DNA of 64,000 nucleotides from JAAYED01 sp040772225. GTDB lineage: Bacteria; Chloroflexota; Anaerolineae; UBA1429. Each line of letters starts with the position of its first letter. Within the stretch, counting starts at the first letter, position 1. Made by a program: the position numbers and the translations under genes. Location of the stretch: NCBI GenBank assembly GCA_040772225.1, contig JAXGYO010000002.1, forward strand, positions 1,302,001-1,366,000, written 5' to 3'. Below, piece by piece: positions 8,111-16,286 of this stretch. Below the pieces are notes generated by a model. That model saw only the letters and a list, made by a program, of their open reading frames with translations. It had not been told where the DNA came from and did not search any database.

Positions 8111-11100
8111 ATGTCGCTCAAGGGACTGCTGCCTCTGCTGCGCGAGCAGCCCGCGTATGCCCGGACCCTGGACAAAATCTGTGCACAAAGTGACACTCAG
8201 ACGCCAGGCCGTGGTCTGAAGCAATGGGCACTGGAGCTCCCCCAATCAGCCCGGCCCTTTGTGATTGCCGCCCTTCAGCAGGATTGGCCAGGTGCCATCG
8301 TAGTGGTGGTTGGGCGTCCGGAAAGGGCCCGCGATCTGGCCGACCAGTTGCGCACGTGGTCGGCAGACCCTGACGGCGTACAGCACTTTGTGCCGCCAGA
8401 TACGATCTTTTACGACCGACCGGCCTGGGATCGGGCAACATCTCAGGCCCGAGTCGGCATCCTGGCATCTCTGGCTGCCCTTCGCCAGCACCCCGAGAAC
8501 GCGCGCGGGCAGGTTATCGTTACCTCCGCCTGGGCACTCTTGCAAAAGACGGCGCCACCGGTTGCCGTGCGGCGAGCCACCCGCACGATTGAGACCGGCG
8601 CCGTCATCCCGATGTATGAGCTACTGACGCATCTCGTCAATGCGGGCTATGAAGCCAGTGTCGTCGTGGAGGAGCCGGGTACCTTTAGCCATCGCGGCAG
8701 CATCGTGGACATTTTCCCAACGAACGCAGCCGCGCCGGTTCGTATCGATCTGTTCGGAGATGAGGTGGACAGCATCCGCCTCTTTGACCCTGCCTCACAG
8801 CGCTCGGGCGAACATGTGAACGAGGCTGTCATTCCCCCGGCAAGCGAGGCACTTCCAGAATGGGGTAAGGCAGCCGCTCTGCAGCTCAACGCACTGGATC
8901 TGTCCGAGTGTAACACCCGCACCCGCCAGCGTATGGCTGAGGAGATCGAGCAGATTGGGCGCGGGGCTGGCGCCACTGGCCTGGAGTATTACATCCCTTA
9001 CCTGTATCCTCGACCGGGGACACTGCTCGATCACGCGCCCGCGAGCACATTGGTCCTGGTGGACGACTTGACGGCTGTCGAGTCTGCCAGTCTGGCCCTC
9101 GAGAACCAGGCTCTCAGCCTCAGAGCTGACATGATCCGCGATGGCGATCTACCCGCCAGCTTTGCAGTCCCCTACTTTTCCTGGCCGGAGATCGCGGAGC
9201 GACTGAGCACCCAGAGAACGATCGCCCTGGGCCATGGCTTGAGCGACATCGATTCCCCGCTAGGCCAGCTCTTTAGCCCTGCGCCGACCTACGGCGGCCA
9301 GGTACAGGACGCTCTCGGGGACATTGCCTCACTGCATCAGGAAGGACAACGTGTCGTGCTGGTCACGCGCCAGTCTGAGCGCCTGGCCGATCTGCTGCAT
9401 GGCCACGGGCTAAGCATTACGCCCACCGACGTCTTGCCAGAGCCCCCGGCACCCGGTGAGTTGGTGCTCCTGGATGGTGTCCTTGGAGAGGGGTGTGCCC
9501 TGCCTGCCGCGGGCCTCACTGTGCTCACGGACGCAGAGATCTTTGGCTGGGTACGGCAGCGGCGCCGCGTGCTCAGACAGCGCGAGTCTGCGCCAGAGGC
9601 GCTCTTTAGCGATCTCAAAGAGGGCGACTATGTCGTCCATGTCGAGTACGGCATCGGACGCTACCATGGGATGGTACGAAAAAGTCTGGCCGGGCTGGAA
9701 CGCGAGTACATGGAGATCGAGTATCAGGCCGGGGATCGCCTCTACGTCCCGATCCATCACTCCGATCGCGTCAGCCGCTACCTCGGCGCTGACGATCGTG
9801 AACCCTACATGCACCGGTTGGGCGGCACGGAATGGGCCCTCGTGCGGGGACGCGCCGAAAAGGCGGTACGTGATATCGCCCGGGAGTTGCTGGAGCTGTA
9901 TGCCCTGCGCGAACTGGCGGAGGGCCATGCCTTTCCACAGGATAGCCTCTGGCAACATGAGATGGAGGCGGCCTTCCCGTACGTCGAAACGGACGACCAG
10001 CTTCGGGCTGTGGAACGCATCAAGACCGACATGGAGCAGCCGCGCCCCATGGACAGGCTGCTGGTGGGCGACGTCGGCTATGGCAAAACAGAAGTTGCCG
10101 TACGCGCAGCCTTCAAGGCCGTGATGGACGGCAAGCAGGTGGCCATCCTGGTGCCCACCACGGTTCTGGCACAGCAGCACTATTACACCTTCCGGCGGCG
10201 CCTGCGCGCCTACCCCGTGACGATCGAGATGCTCTCGCGATTCAAGAGCGATGCAGAGCAGCGAGACATTATCGACAGATTGCGTACCGGACAGGTGGAT
10301 ATCGTCATCGGTACGCATCGGCTCTTGTCGCGGGATGTCACCTTCAGGGATCTAGGGCTGCTCGTCGTCGACGAAGAACAGCGCTTTGGTGTCGCTCACA
10401 AGGAGCGGCTCAAGCGCATGCGCCGTGAGGTCGATGTGCTGACCATGACGGCCACGCCGATTCCGCGCACGCTGTATATGTCTCTGAGCGGCATCCGAGA
10501 TATGAGTGTGATCGACACGCCCCCGGAGAATCGCGTGGCGGTCAAGACGCTCGTCGCAGAGTATGACGAGGGCCTGATTCGACGAGCGATCCTGCGAGAG
10601 ATGGACAGAGGCGGTCAGGTTTATTATGTACATAACCGGGTTCGCGATATCGACCTGGTAGCCGCTGACCTGCAGCGCATCGTGCCCGAGGCCAGTATCT
10701 TGATCGGCCACGGTCAGATGCCAGAGGATGAGCTGGCACAGGTGATGCTGGGCTTTGCGCAGGGCGAGGGCAACATTCTGCTGTGCACGACCATCATCGA
10801 GAACGGGCTGGACATTCCCAACGTCAACACCATCATCATCGACCATGCCGATCACTTTGGGCTCTCACAGCTTTACCAGTTGCGGGGACGCGTGGGCCGG
10901 GGCATCGAGCGCGCCTACGCGTACCTCCTCTTCAAGCCGCCCCTTAGCGACGTCGCGCAACAACGGCTGCAGACGATTCAGGAAGCCTCCGAGCTGGGCG
11001 CAGGCTACCGGGTCGCCATGCGGGATATGGAGATCCGCGGCGCCGGAGAGTTGCTCGGCGCTGAGCAACATGGCCATATCGCTGCTATCGGCTTTGATCT

Positions 11101-11635
11101 CTATACGCGTCTGTTGCGGAGCGCTATCGAAGAACTGCAGCGGTCAGCCGGCGAACGGGGCGACGCCATCCGTCGCGCACAGGATCGGGCGGCAGGGGAA
11201 TCGCTGGCACTGGATCTCGGGCCGAGCATCGACCTGCCTCTCTCGGCGCATCTGCCCCAAGAGTACATCCAGGATGATCCCTTGAGGCTGCGGCTCTACC
11301 GCAGGCTGGCGCGGGTACACACAGTGGGTCAAGTGGAAGCGATGGCGGTAGAGTTACAGGATCGTTTCGGCCCGCTTCCCGAGCCTGTATCGAACCTGCT
11401 GTACATCCTCAGGGTACGCGTTCTCGCGGCCGATGCCGGGTTGAGCACGCTCCGCACAGAGGGCGAGGAGATCGTCGCTCAGCTGCCACAGACGATCTCT
11501 AGAGCCGTGAGCCAGGCAATTGCCCGACATTGCCCGGACTGCCAGGCTCGCGGAACGCATGTGAGGCTCAAGCTCCAGGAGGGTTGGCAGGAGAAACTGG
11601 TGCTCGTGCTACAGGAACTGGCTCAGGCTCAGTAG
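8111..11635 (+). CDS. mfd: Transcription-repair coupling factor Mfd
   Basis: Mfd removes RNA polymerase stalled at lesions and recruits UvrA. The 1174-residue protein shows, in order, the UvrB-like N-terminal region with GTFSHRGSIVDIFP (about 195), the CarD-like RNAP-interaction domain (KEGDYVVHVEYGIGRYHGM, about 500), the RecG-like translocase with Walker A GDVGYGKTEVA (about 655) and Walker B VVDEEQRFG, motif TMTATPIPRTLYMSL, QLRGRVGRG, and the C-terminal TRCF domain (PLRLRLYRRLARV). The length is normal. It is co-directional with pth, 8 nt away, and ends at a symmetric hairpin at 11660. Confidence 0.97.
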   Translation: MSLKGLLPLLREQPAYARTLDKICAQSDTQTPGRGLKQWALELPQSARPFVIAALQQDWPGAIVVVVGRPERARDLADQLRTWSADPDGVQHFVPPDTIFYDRPAWDRATSQARVGILASLAALRQHPENARGQVIVTSAWALLQKTAPPVAVRRATRTIETGAVIPMYELLTHLVNAGYEASVVVEEPGTFSHRGSIVDIFPTNAAAPVRIDLFGDEVDSIRLFDPASQRSGEHVNEAVIPPASEALPEWGKAAALQLNALDLSECNTRTRQRMAEEIEQIGRGAGATGLEYYIPYLYPRPGTLLDHAPASTLVLVDDLTAVESASLALENQALSLRADMIRDGDLPASFAVPYFSWPEIAERLSTQRTIALGHGLSDIDSPLGQLFSPAPTYGGQVQDALGDIASLHQEGQRVVLVTRQSERLADLLHGHGLSITPTDVLPEPPAPGELVLLDGVLGEGCALPAAGLTVLTDAEIFGWVRQRRRVLRQRESAPEALFSDLKEGDYVVHVEYGIGRYHGMVRKSLAGLEREYMEIEYQAGDRLYVPIHHSDRVSRYLGADDREPYMHRLGGTEWALVRGRAEKAVRDIARELLELYALRELAEGHAFPQDSLWQHEMEAAFPYVETDDQLRAVERIKTDMEQPRPMDRLLVGDVGYGKTEVAVRAAFKAVMDGKQVAILVPTTVLAQQHYYTFRRRLRAYPVTIEMLSRFKSDAEQRDIIDRLRTGQVDIVIGTHRLLSRDVTFRDLGLLVVDEEQRFGVAHKERLKRMRREVDVLTMTATPIPRTLYMSLSGIRDMSVIDTPPENRVAVKTLVAEYDEGLIRRAILREMDRGGQVYYVHNRVRDIDLVAADLQRIVPEASILIGHGQMPEDELAQVMLGFAQGEGNILLCTTIIENGLDIPNVNTIIIDHADHFGLSQLYQLRGRVGRGIERAYAYLLFKPPLSDVAQQRLQTIQEASELGAGYRVAMRDMEIRGAGELLGAEQHGHIAAIGFDLYTRLLRSAIEELQRSAGERGDAIRRAQDRAAGESLALDLGPSIDLPLSAHLPQEYIQDDPLRLRLYRRLARVHTVGQVEAMAVELQDRFGPLPEPVSNLLYILRVRVLAADAGLSTLRTEGEEIVAQLPQTISRAVSQAIARHCPDCQARGTHVRLKLQEGWQEKLVLVLQELAQAQ

Positions 11636-11659
11636 CCTGCCATTTGAAGTACGCACAGA

Positions 11660-11684
11660 GGCCGCGGAGCAGATCTCCGCGGCC
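11660..11684. terminator. Hairpin between convergent mfd and aldo/keto reductase
   Basis: A perfect 10-bp stem GGCCGCGGAG / CTCCGCGGCC with a 5-nt loop is followed on the plus strand by CTTTG. The symmetric stem could end transcription from both sides, although the U-tract is weak. Confidence 0.6.
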
Positions 11685-11700
11685 CTTTGCTACGCCAGCA

Positions 11701-12645
11701 CTAGAGCGATGGGAACAACTTATCGAGCCGGGCGATGTGCTCGTCGCTCAGTTCCACGTCCGCTGCCCCTACGTTGGAGGCCATGTGCTCGGGACGGGTC
11801 GCGCCGGTGATAACGCTGGTCACCTCTGGATGGCGCAGGACCCACGCGAGCGCCAACTGAGAGCGCGTAATGCCCAATTCATCCGCGATGGCCTTCATCT
11901 CACGCACCGCGCCCACACGATCCTCGGTCAAGCTCTCGCGGAGATAATCGTTGCGGGCCGCGCGGCTGTCCTCGGGAATGCCCTCATCGTACTTGCCCGT
12001 CAGCACCCCGTTCGCCAGGGGGCTAAAGACCGTCAAGCCGATGCCCTCTGCGCGAACCGCCGGAAGTATCTCCTTCTCCACACGAGCCCGCCGCAACAGG
12101 CTGTAACCGGGCTGTTCGACCTGCGGGCGGTACAGATTGTGCGCCCGCGCCAGGCCGGCCGCCTCGGCGATCTGCGCGCCGGTCCACTCGCTGGTCCCCC
12201 AGTAGAGTATCTTGCCCTGATGCACAAGATCATCCATCGCTCGTACGACCTCCTCCAGCGGGGTCTCCGGATCGTAGCGATGGGCGAAATAGATGTCCAA
12301 ATAGTCGGTGCCGATGCGCTTGAGCGATTTGTCCACCGATTCCATGATGTGCTTGCGCGACAGCCCCCGGTCGTTGATATCGTCGCTCATGGGCCAATAC
12401 AGCTTGCTGGAGATCACCAGCGTATGCCGGTCAAAGTTCTTAAGAATGCTGCCCATCAGGCGCTCGGATTCACCGCGGGCATAGGCATCGGCAATATCAT
12501 AAAAGTTCACACCGGCCTCATAGGCCGCGGTGATGATCTCTCGGGCATCCCTCTCTGCCGTGATGCTATCTCCAAAGGTGGTCCAACCACCCAATCCCAC
12601 CACGCTCAGCTTGATACCCGCGTTTCCCAGTCTTCGGAACTTCAT
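11701..12645 (-). CDS. Aldo/keto reductase (Kv-beta-like branch)
   Basis: The 314-residue TIM-barrel NADPH oxidoreductase begins MKFRRLGNAGIKLSVVGLGG. The catalytic Asp/Tyr region is GVNFYDIADAYARGESE, the Lys lies in VISSKLYWP, and the His in DIYFAHRYDPETP; the C-terminal nucleotide-binding signature is VTSVITGATRPEHMASNV. ATG 12645 is chosen because AGGAGG lies 8 nt upstream and the conserved start follows; the frame stays open to 12696. Its own promoter lies at 12727-12755. Substrate is not predictable; it is the promoter-proximal gene of a separate unit close to a sugar-acid gene group. Confidence 0.92.
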   Translation of the reverse strand: MKFRRLGNAGIKLSVVGLGGWTTFGDSITAERDAREIITAAYEAGVNFYDIADAYARGESERLMGSILKNFDRHTLVISSKLYWPMSDDINDRGLSRKHIMESVDKSLKRIGTDYLDIYFAHRYDPETPLEEVVRAMDDLVHQGKILYWGTSEWTGAQIAEAAGLARAHNLYRPQVEQPGYSLLRRARVEKEILPAVRAEGIGLTVFSPLANGVLTGKYDEGIPEDSRAARNDYLRESLTEDRVGAVREMKAIADELGITRSQLALAWVLRHPEVTSVITGATRPEHMASNVGAADVELSDEHIARLDKLFPSL

Positions 12646-12726
12646 CAGTCTGTCCTCCTTTGTGATGAGCCCATCGAGAGAGTCGCCTCTCCGCAACGGA
12701 CCCGGTGCACCGCCTGCGCCGTACCC

Positions 12727-12755
12727 AGTATACCCCGGACAGACATCATTGTCAA
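12727..12755 (-). promoter_or_regulatory. Promoter of the aldo/keto reductase gene
   Basis: On the minus strand TTGACA, 17 nt, TATACT: a near-perfect housekeeping promoter about 75 nt upstream of the chosen ATG. An AT-rich partly palindromic stretch with AACTAAACTAGT lies just upstream of the -35 element and could bind a regulator. Confidence 0.75.
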
Positions 12756-12784
12756 CTAAACTAGTATAGAATATGGGTTATTCG

Positions 12785-13462
12785 CTAGAAGCCGTAGCGC
12801 CTGTGCTGCCGAGGGCTCTTACGAAGCCCAGGAGCGTGTGACATGTCGTTGGCCACTACGAGCCGGAAAGAGACCCTCCCATCCTTCTCATCGGACTCGA
12901 GGATGGTGACGCTAGAGGGATCGCAGCCAAAGTGGGCATAGACCAGCGGCGGCGCGATATGCAGCAGGTGCGCGAGAAGTGACAGTGTAACCCCGGCGTG
13001 GCAGAAAAAAGCCAGGGTCTCGTCGCAAGACATCTGTGAACGGTAGAGCAACCCATCGCGCACGTATCCCCGCTCGGCGAGAAAGCTATCCCAGGACCGG
13101 TAAAACGGCTCGAGCACCGCGCTCAGGTGCTCGCCATAGATAACCTGTCCGGGCCACGATGTCAGTGCTGGAGCCGCGTCGGAGCCCAGGAGATCGGCCG
13201 GGTGCATGTCCCAGGCGACGGCACCGGGGGCGTACAGCCCGTGTAACTCGGCCAGCCAGTCCAACGTGAGACCCTGTTCCCCCCGCCGATCCAGGGTGTA
13301 CGCGGCCGTCAACTGTGCACGGCCACGCGGCGACAGGTAAAAGGCGTCGATCGGCATGGTCAGCAGCGTCTCTGCCAGCAGCCGGGCCTGCAGGTGCCCC
13401 AGATCGGTCAGGCTGTCGTTGGCATAGTCCGGATCAGCATGACGAATGAATACCAGCTTCAT
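12785..13462 (-). CDS. Histidine phosphatase family protein
   Basis: The 225-residue protein begins MKLVFIRHADPDY, with the RHA catalytic motif of the phosphoglycerate-mutase-like phosphatases. Further conserved parts are LTDLGHLQARLLAETL, YLSPRGRAQLTAAYT (the SP..R..T motif) and the second catalytic His in FFCHAGVTLSLLAHLL. ATG 13462 is used because the motif begins there; the frame extends to 13516 without a better start. It lies 25 nt after the enolase-superfamily gene on the same strand, so it may act on a phosphorylated intermediate of the same pathway; the substrate is unknown. Confidence 0.88.
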   Translation of the reverse strand: MKLVFIRHADPDYANDSLTDLGHLQARLLAETLLTMPIDAFYLSPRGRAQLTAAYTLDRRGEQGLTLDWLAELHGLYAPGAVAWDMHPADLLGSDAAPALTSWPGQVIYGEHLSAVLEPFYRSWDSFLAERGYVRDGLLYRSQMSCDETLAFFCHAGVTLSLLAHLLHIAPPLVYAHFGCDPSSVTILESDEKDGRVSFRLVVANDMSHAPGLRKSPRQHRRYGF

Positions 13463-13487
13463 GGGCGTCCTTTTGTAGATACGGGCA

Positions 13488-14633
13488 CTACTGATCCACC
13501 ACCGAACCATCCACATGAAGGCGCGTATGCACCTCGCGCGGGCGGTACGGAAAGCGCTCGGCGGCGTCGGGGGCTAGCTCGATGCCCAGCCCCGGGGCAT
13601 CCGGAATGATCAAAAAGCCATCCTCCAATGCGACTGTGCTCTTGACGATCTCGCTCTTGGGAGGTTCGTCCTCGCCGAGAGGGTACTCCTGGAGCGCGAA
13701 ATTCGGGATGCAAGCGGCGAGCTGGATACAGGCCGCGGTGCTCACCGGGCTCAAGGGGTTGTGCGGCACCACGCCAACGTTGTGTGCTTCGGCCAGGGCT
13801 GCGATCTTTTTCGAGTGGCTGAGACCGCCCGCCAGGCAAACATCGGGGCGGACATATTGCACGGCACCGCGCGCCAGCAGCATCTCGAACTCTTGTATCG
13901 TATGAAGCCGCTCGCCCGTGGCAATGGGGATGTGAATGCGTTCCGCCACCAACGCCATGGCATCCAGGTTGTCGGGTAGGATCGGGTCCTCGTAAAAGAA
14001 CGGATGATACGGCTCGATGCCACGCGCCAGCACGATCGCCTCGGCGGGGGCCATCCGCCGGTGGATCTCGATGCAGAGGTCCACGGCGTCGCCGAGGGCC
14101 TCGCGATAGCGGGCGACCGTCTGGATGGCGGCATCCATCTTGCTCGCATGCGTCTCAAAATAGGGGACGCTACGGGGTTCATCAAGGAAGGGCGTCAGAT
14201 GACCCACGGCGGTAAAGCCGCGCGCCTTGGCGTCCACGCAACCTTGAATCAGTTCTTCTTTGGTCTCGCCAAAGACATGGTAGTAAACCCTCGCCTTGTC
14301 GCGTACCTTGCCGCCCAGCAACTGGTAGCAGGGCACCCCGAGATGCTTGCCGGCGATGTCCCACAGCGCCAAGTCGATGGCGCTGAGGGCGCCCATGATC
14401 GCGGCACCGCGGAAATGGGTCCACCGGTAGAGGTAGTTCCAGTGGTGCTCAATGCGCAGCGGATCCTGGCCGATAAGGTATCGCTTGAATGTCCCCACCG
14501 CAGCAGCTGAGGCCTCCAGAAATCCCCAGGCACCCGATTCGCCGAGCCCGGTGATGCCCGCATTGGTGTGCACCTCGACGAACAGATAGCGATCGATCAG
14601 CAACGTATCGATGCCGGTAATGACGAGTCCCAT
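13488..14633 (-). CDS. Mandelate racemase/muconate lactonizing enzyme family dehydratase
   Basis: The 381-residue enolase-superfamily enzyme abstracts a proton next to a carboxylate, typically dehydrating sugar acids. Visible are the capping domain, the barrel entry with GALSAIDLALWDIAGKHLG, the metal-ligand strands (DLCIEIH, FYEDPI, TGERL) and the C-terminal base region VVPHNPLSPVSTAA. HNPLSP resembles the His-containing loop of galactonate dehydratase-like members. ATG 14633 is preferred over ATG 14639 because GGAGG is then correctly spaced. Next to a Gfo/Idh/MocA dehydrogenase it points to oxidation and dehydration of an unidentified sugar. Confidence 0.9.
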   Translation of the reverse strand: MGLVITGIDTLLIDRYLFVEVHTNAGITGLGESGAWGFLEASAAAVGTFKRYLIGQDPLRIEHHWNYLYRWTHFRGAAIMGALSAIDLALWDIAGKHLGVPCYQLLGGKVRDKARVYYHVFGETKEELIQGCVDAKARGFTAVGHLTPFLDEPRSVPYFETHASKMDAAIQTVARYREALGDAVDLCIEIHRRMAPAEAIVLARGIEPYHPFFYEDPILPDNLDAMALVAERIHIPIATGERLHTIQEFEMLLARGAVQYVRPDVCLAGGLSHSKKIAALAEAHNVGVVPHNPLSPVSTAACIQLAACIPNFALQEYPLGEDEPPKSEIVKSTVALEDGFLIIPDAPGLGIELAPDAAERFPYRPREVHTRLHVDGSVVDQ

Positions 14634-14687
14634 GGTCATTCCTCCTCTGCTGTATGGATCCCGGCCCAGTGAGCGCTGGCTCTTCCA

Positions 14688-15860
14688 TCAGTGCGTACGG
14701 AGCCAGGCGGTCAGGTCGTCGGGCACTGCAGCCACCTGCTCTGGCTGTCCGGCGTTGCGCATCGAAACCGCCCCCGCGATACCGGTCGCGACGCTCATCC
14801 GCCCCGCCAGCGGCGTGGCCTCGGGAGCTTTGCCATCAAGACACATGGCGACAAAGTCGCGACAGATGACCGGATCGGCGCCGCCATGGCCACCCGTAGC
14901 CGGCTTGACCTCATAGGTGCGGTCGGCCAACTCGCGCCACGAGTTTGACCGGCGCGTCTTGACCCAGACCTTGCCCTCGGGCTCAGAGTTCTCGATTCGG
15001 CCTTCGGTCCCGATAAACGTGTAGTTACGGTGATAATCCGGCGTAAAGTGACACTGCAGGTAGCTGGCCTTGATGCCCCCATCCAACTCCATGATCATCA
15101 CCTGGTTATCCTCGACATCCACCTCGCGCCGGAAGGCGCACTGCACCCGCGGGCCGGCCAGTGCCTCGACGCAGGTCTCGCGCTCGGGGCACTCGGGGCA
15201 GGTCAGGTCATTGGGGCGGTCGCCGCCGAACATGTCCAGGCCGCCAAAGGCCGCCACGCGACGGGTATAGCGACCGGTGATCCAGTGGATCATGTCGATA
15301 TCGTGCGAGCCTTTTTGGAGAAGGAGCGAAAAGGTATTATCCCGACGCGCGTGCCAGTCGTGAAAGTAGAAATCGCTGCCCATGCCCACAAAGTGACGCA
15401 CCCACACGGCTTTGATCTCGCCGATGGCACCGGAATCCACGATCTCCTTCATGGTGCGGAACATGGCCATGTAGCGCATGTTGAACCCGACCATCAGGTG
15501 CCGGCCCGAGTCACGCCAGGCCCTCAGGATCGCATCGCAACCATCGACGGTGATCGCCAACGGCTTTTCGCAAAACACATGTTTCCCGGCCTGGAGGGCG
15601 GCCGTCGCATGCTCCTGGTGAAAGTTGTCAGGAGAGGTAACCGCGATGGCGTCAATGTCCTGCCGGTCGAGCAGACGACGGTAGTCTGTCGCCGTAAAGA
15701 GCACATCACCATGCTCCGCCCGGAATTTCGCCAGGCGGGTTTCGTCGATGTCGGCCCCCGCAACGACAATCGAACGTCCTTCAGGGCTGTGCCAGTGTCG
15801 CCACAGCCCCCCGCGCCCCGTCACGCCGATCATACCGATCCGCAACTGCTCTTTTGCCAT
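14688..15860 (-). CDS. Gfo/Idh/MocA family oxidoreductase
   Basis: The 390-residue protein has an N-terminal Rossmann fold (RIGMIGVTGRGG), DAIAVTSPDNFHQEHATAAL and the catalytic-site motif EKPLAI, followed by the C-terminal beta-sheet substrate domain. A Cys cluster CPECPERETC sits in the middle; it resembles a metal-binding insertion seen in part of the family. These enzymes oxidise or rearrange sugars and cyclitols with NAD(P). ATG 15860 follows a G-rich site; the frame begins at 15878. It is upstream of the enolase-superfamily gene (54 nt apart) and likely starts this operon. Confidence 0.9.
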   Translation of the reverse strand: MAKEQLRIGMIGVTGRGGLWRHWHSPEGRSIVVAGADIDETRLAKFRAEHGDVLFTATDYRRLLDRQDIDAIAVTSPDNFHQEHATAALQAGKHVFCEKPLAITVDGCDAILRAWRDSGRHLMVGFNMRYMAMFRTMKEIVDSGAIGEIKAVWVRHFVGMGSDFYFHDWHARRDNTFSLLLQKGSHDIDMIHWITGRYTRRVAAFGGLDMFGGDRPNDLTCPECPERETCVEALAGPRVQCAFRREVDVEDNQVMIMELDGGIKASYLQCHFTPDYHRNYTFIGTEGRIENSEPEGKVWVKTRRSNSWRELADRTYEVKPATGGHGGADPVICRDFVAMCLDGKAPEATPLAGRMSVATGIAGAVSMRNAGQPEQVAAVPDDLTAWLRTH

Positions 15861-15961
15861 GCCACCCCCCGTCACCATCCTGCACTCTTGCGGCTGCTGC
15901 GCTGATCATAGAAGCACAGGGGACCCTGTCAACCCTGCACCAGTGCAGAGGCGCAGGACGC

Positions 15962-15990
15962 AAAAAGAGCAGGGCCATACGGCCCTGCTC
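15962..15990 (-). terminator. Intrinsic terminator after the YtxH-like gene
   Basis: On the minus strand a perfect 10-bp stem GAGCAGGGCC / GGCCCTGCTC with a 4-nt loop is followed by TTTTT. It lies 25 nt past the stop of the small membrane protein. Confidence 0.88.
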
Positions 15991-16014
15991 CTCGCAGTCT
16001 ACATCTCCAAGCAA

Positions 16015-16200
16015 TCAGCAATCCAGGACGATGTCCTCGGTATAGTGCTCGGCTTTGCGGATCGCCCGATCCCTGAGATCCAAAGCACGCTCACTGAGCG
16101 TCTCGCGCGTCTCACTGCCGGGCTGCGGTGCGGAGAGGATCCCGGCCGCCCAACCGGCCACCAGGCCTAGAAACACGCCAAAAAGAAACCTTCGCATCAT
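16015..16200 (-). CDS. Small YtxH-like membrane protein
   Basis: The 61-residue product starts MMRRFLFGVFLGLVAGWAAG, a single transmembrane helix with glycine spacing typical of YtxH-type proteins, then a proline hinge (LSAPQPGSETRE) and an amphipathic helix LSERALDLRDRAIRKAEHY. GGGGG upstream suits the ATG at 16197 or 16200. YtxH proteins are general-stress membrane proteins of unknown activity. It is expressed alone between a terminator and valS. The family call rests on layout, not on a motif match. Confidence 0.6.
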   Translation of the reverse strand: MMRRFLFGVFLGLVAGWAAGILSAPQPGSETRETLSERALDLRDRAIRKAEHYTEDIVLDC

Positions 16201-16286
16201 ACCCCCTGCAATCGCCGTGCGAGACTTGCTCACACCGCAGTATAGGCCCACCTGACCAGATGTCCAGTCGACACACGTTGTGCGCG

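Noticed and set aside
9410..10318. 302-codon minus-strand frame opposite mfd
   Set aside because: It is antisense to the mfd translocase domain, where the plus-strand protein is unmistakable.
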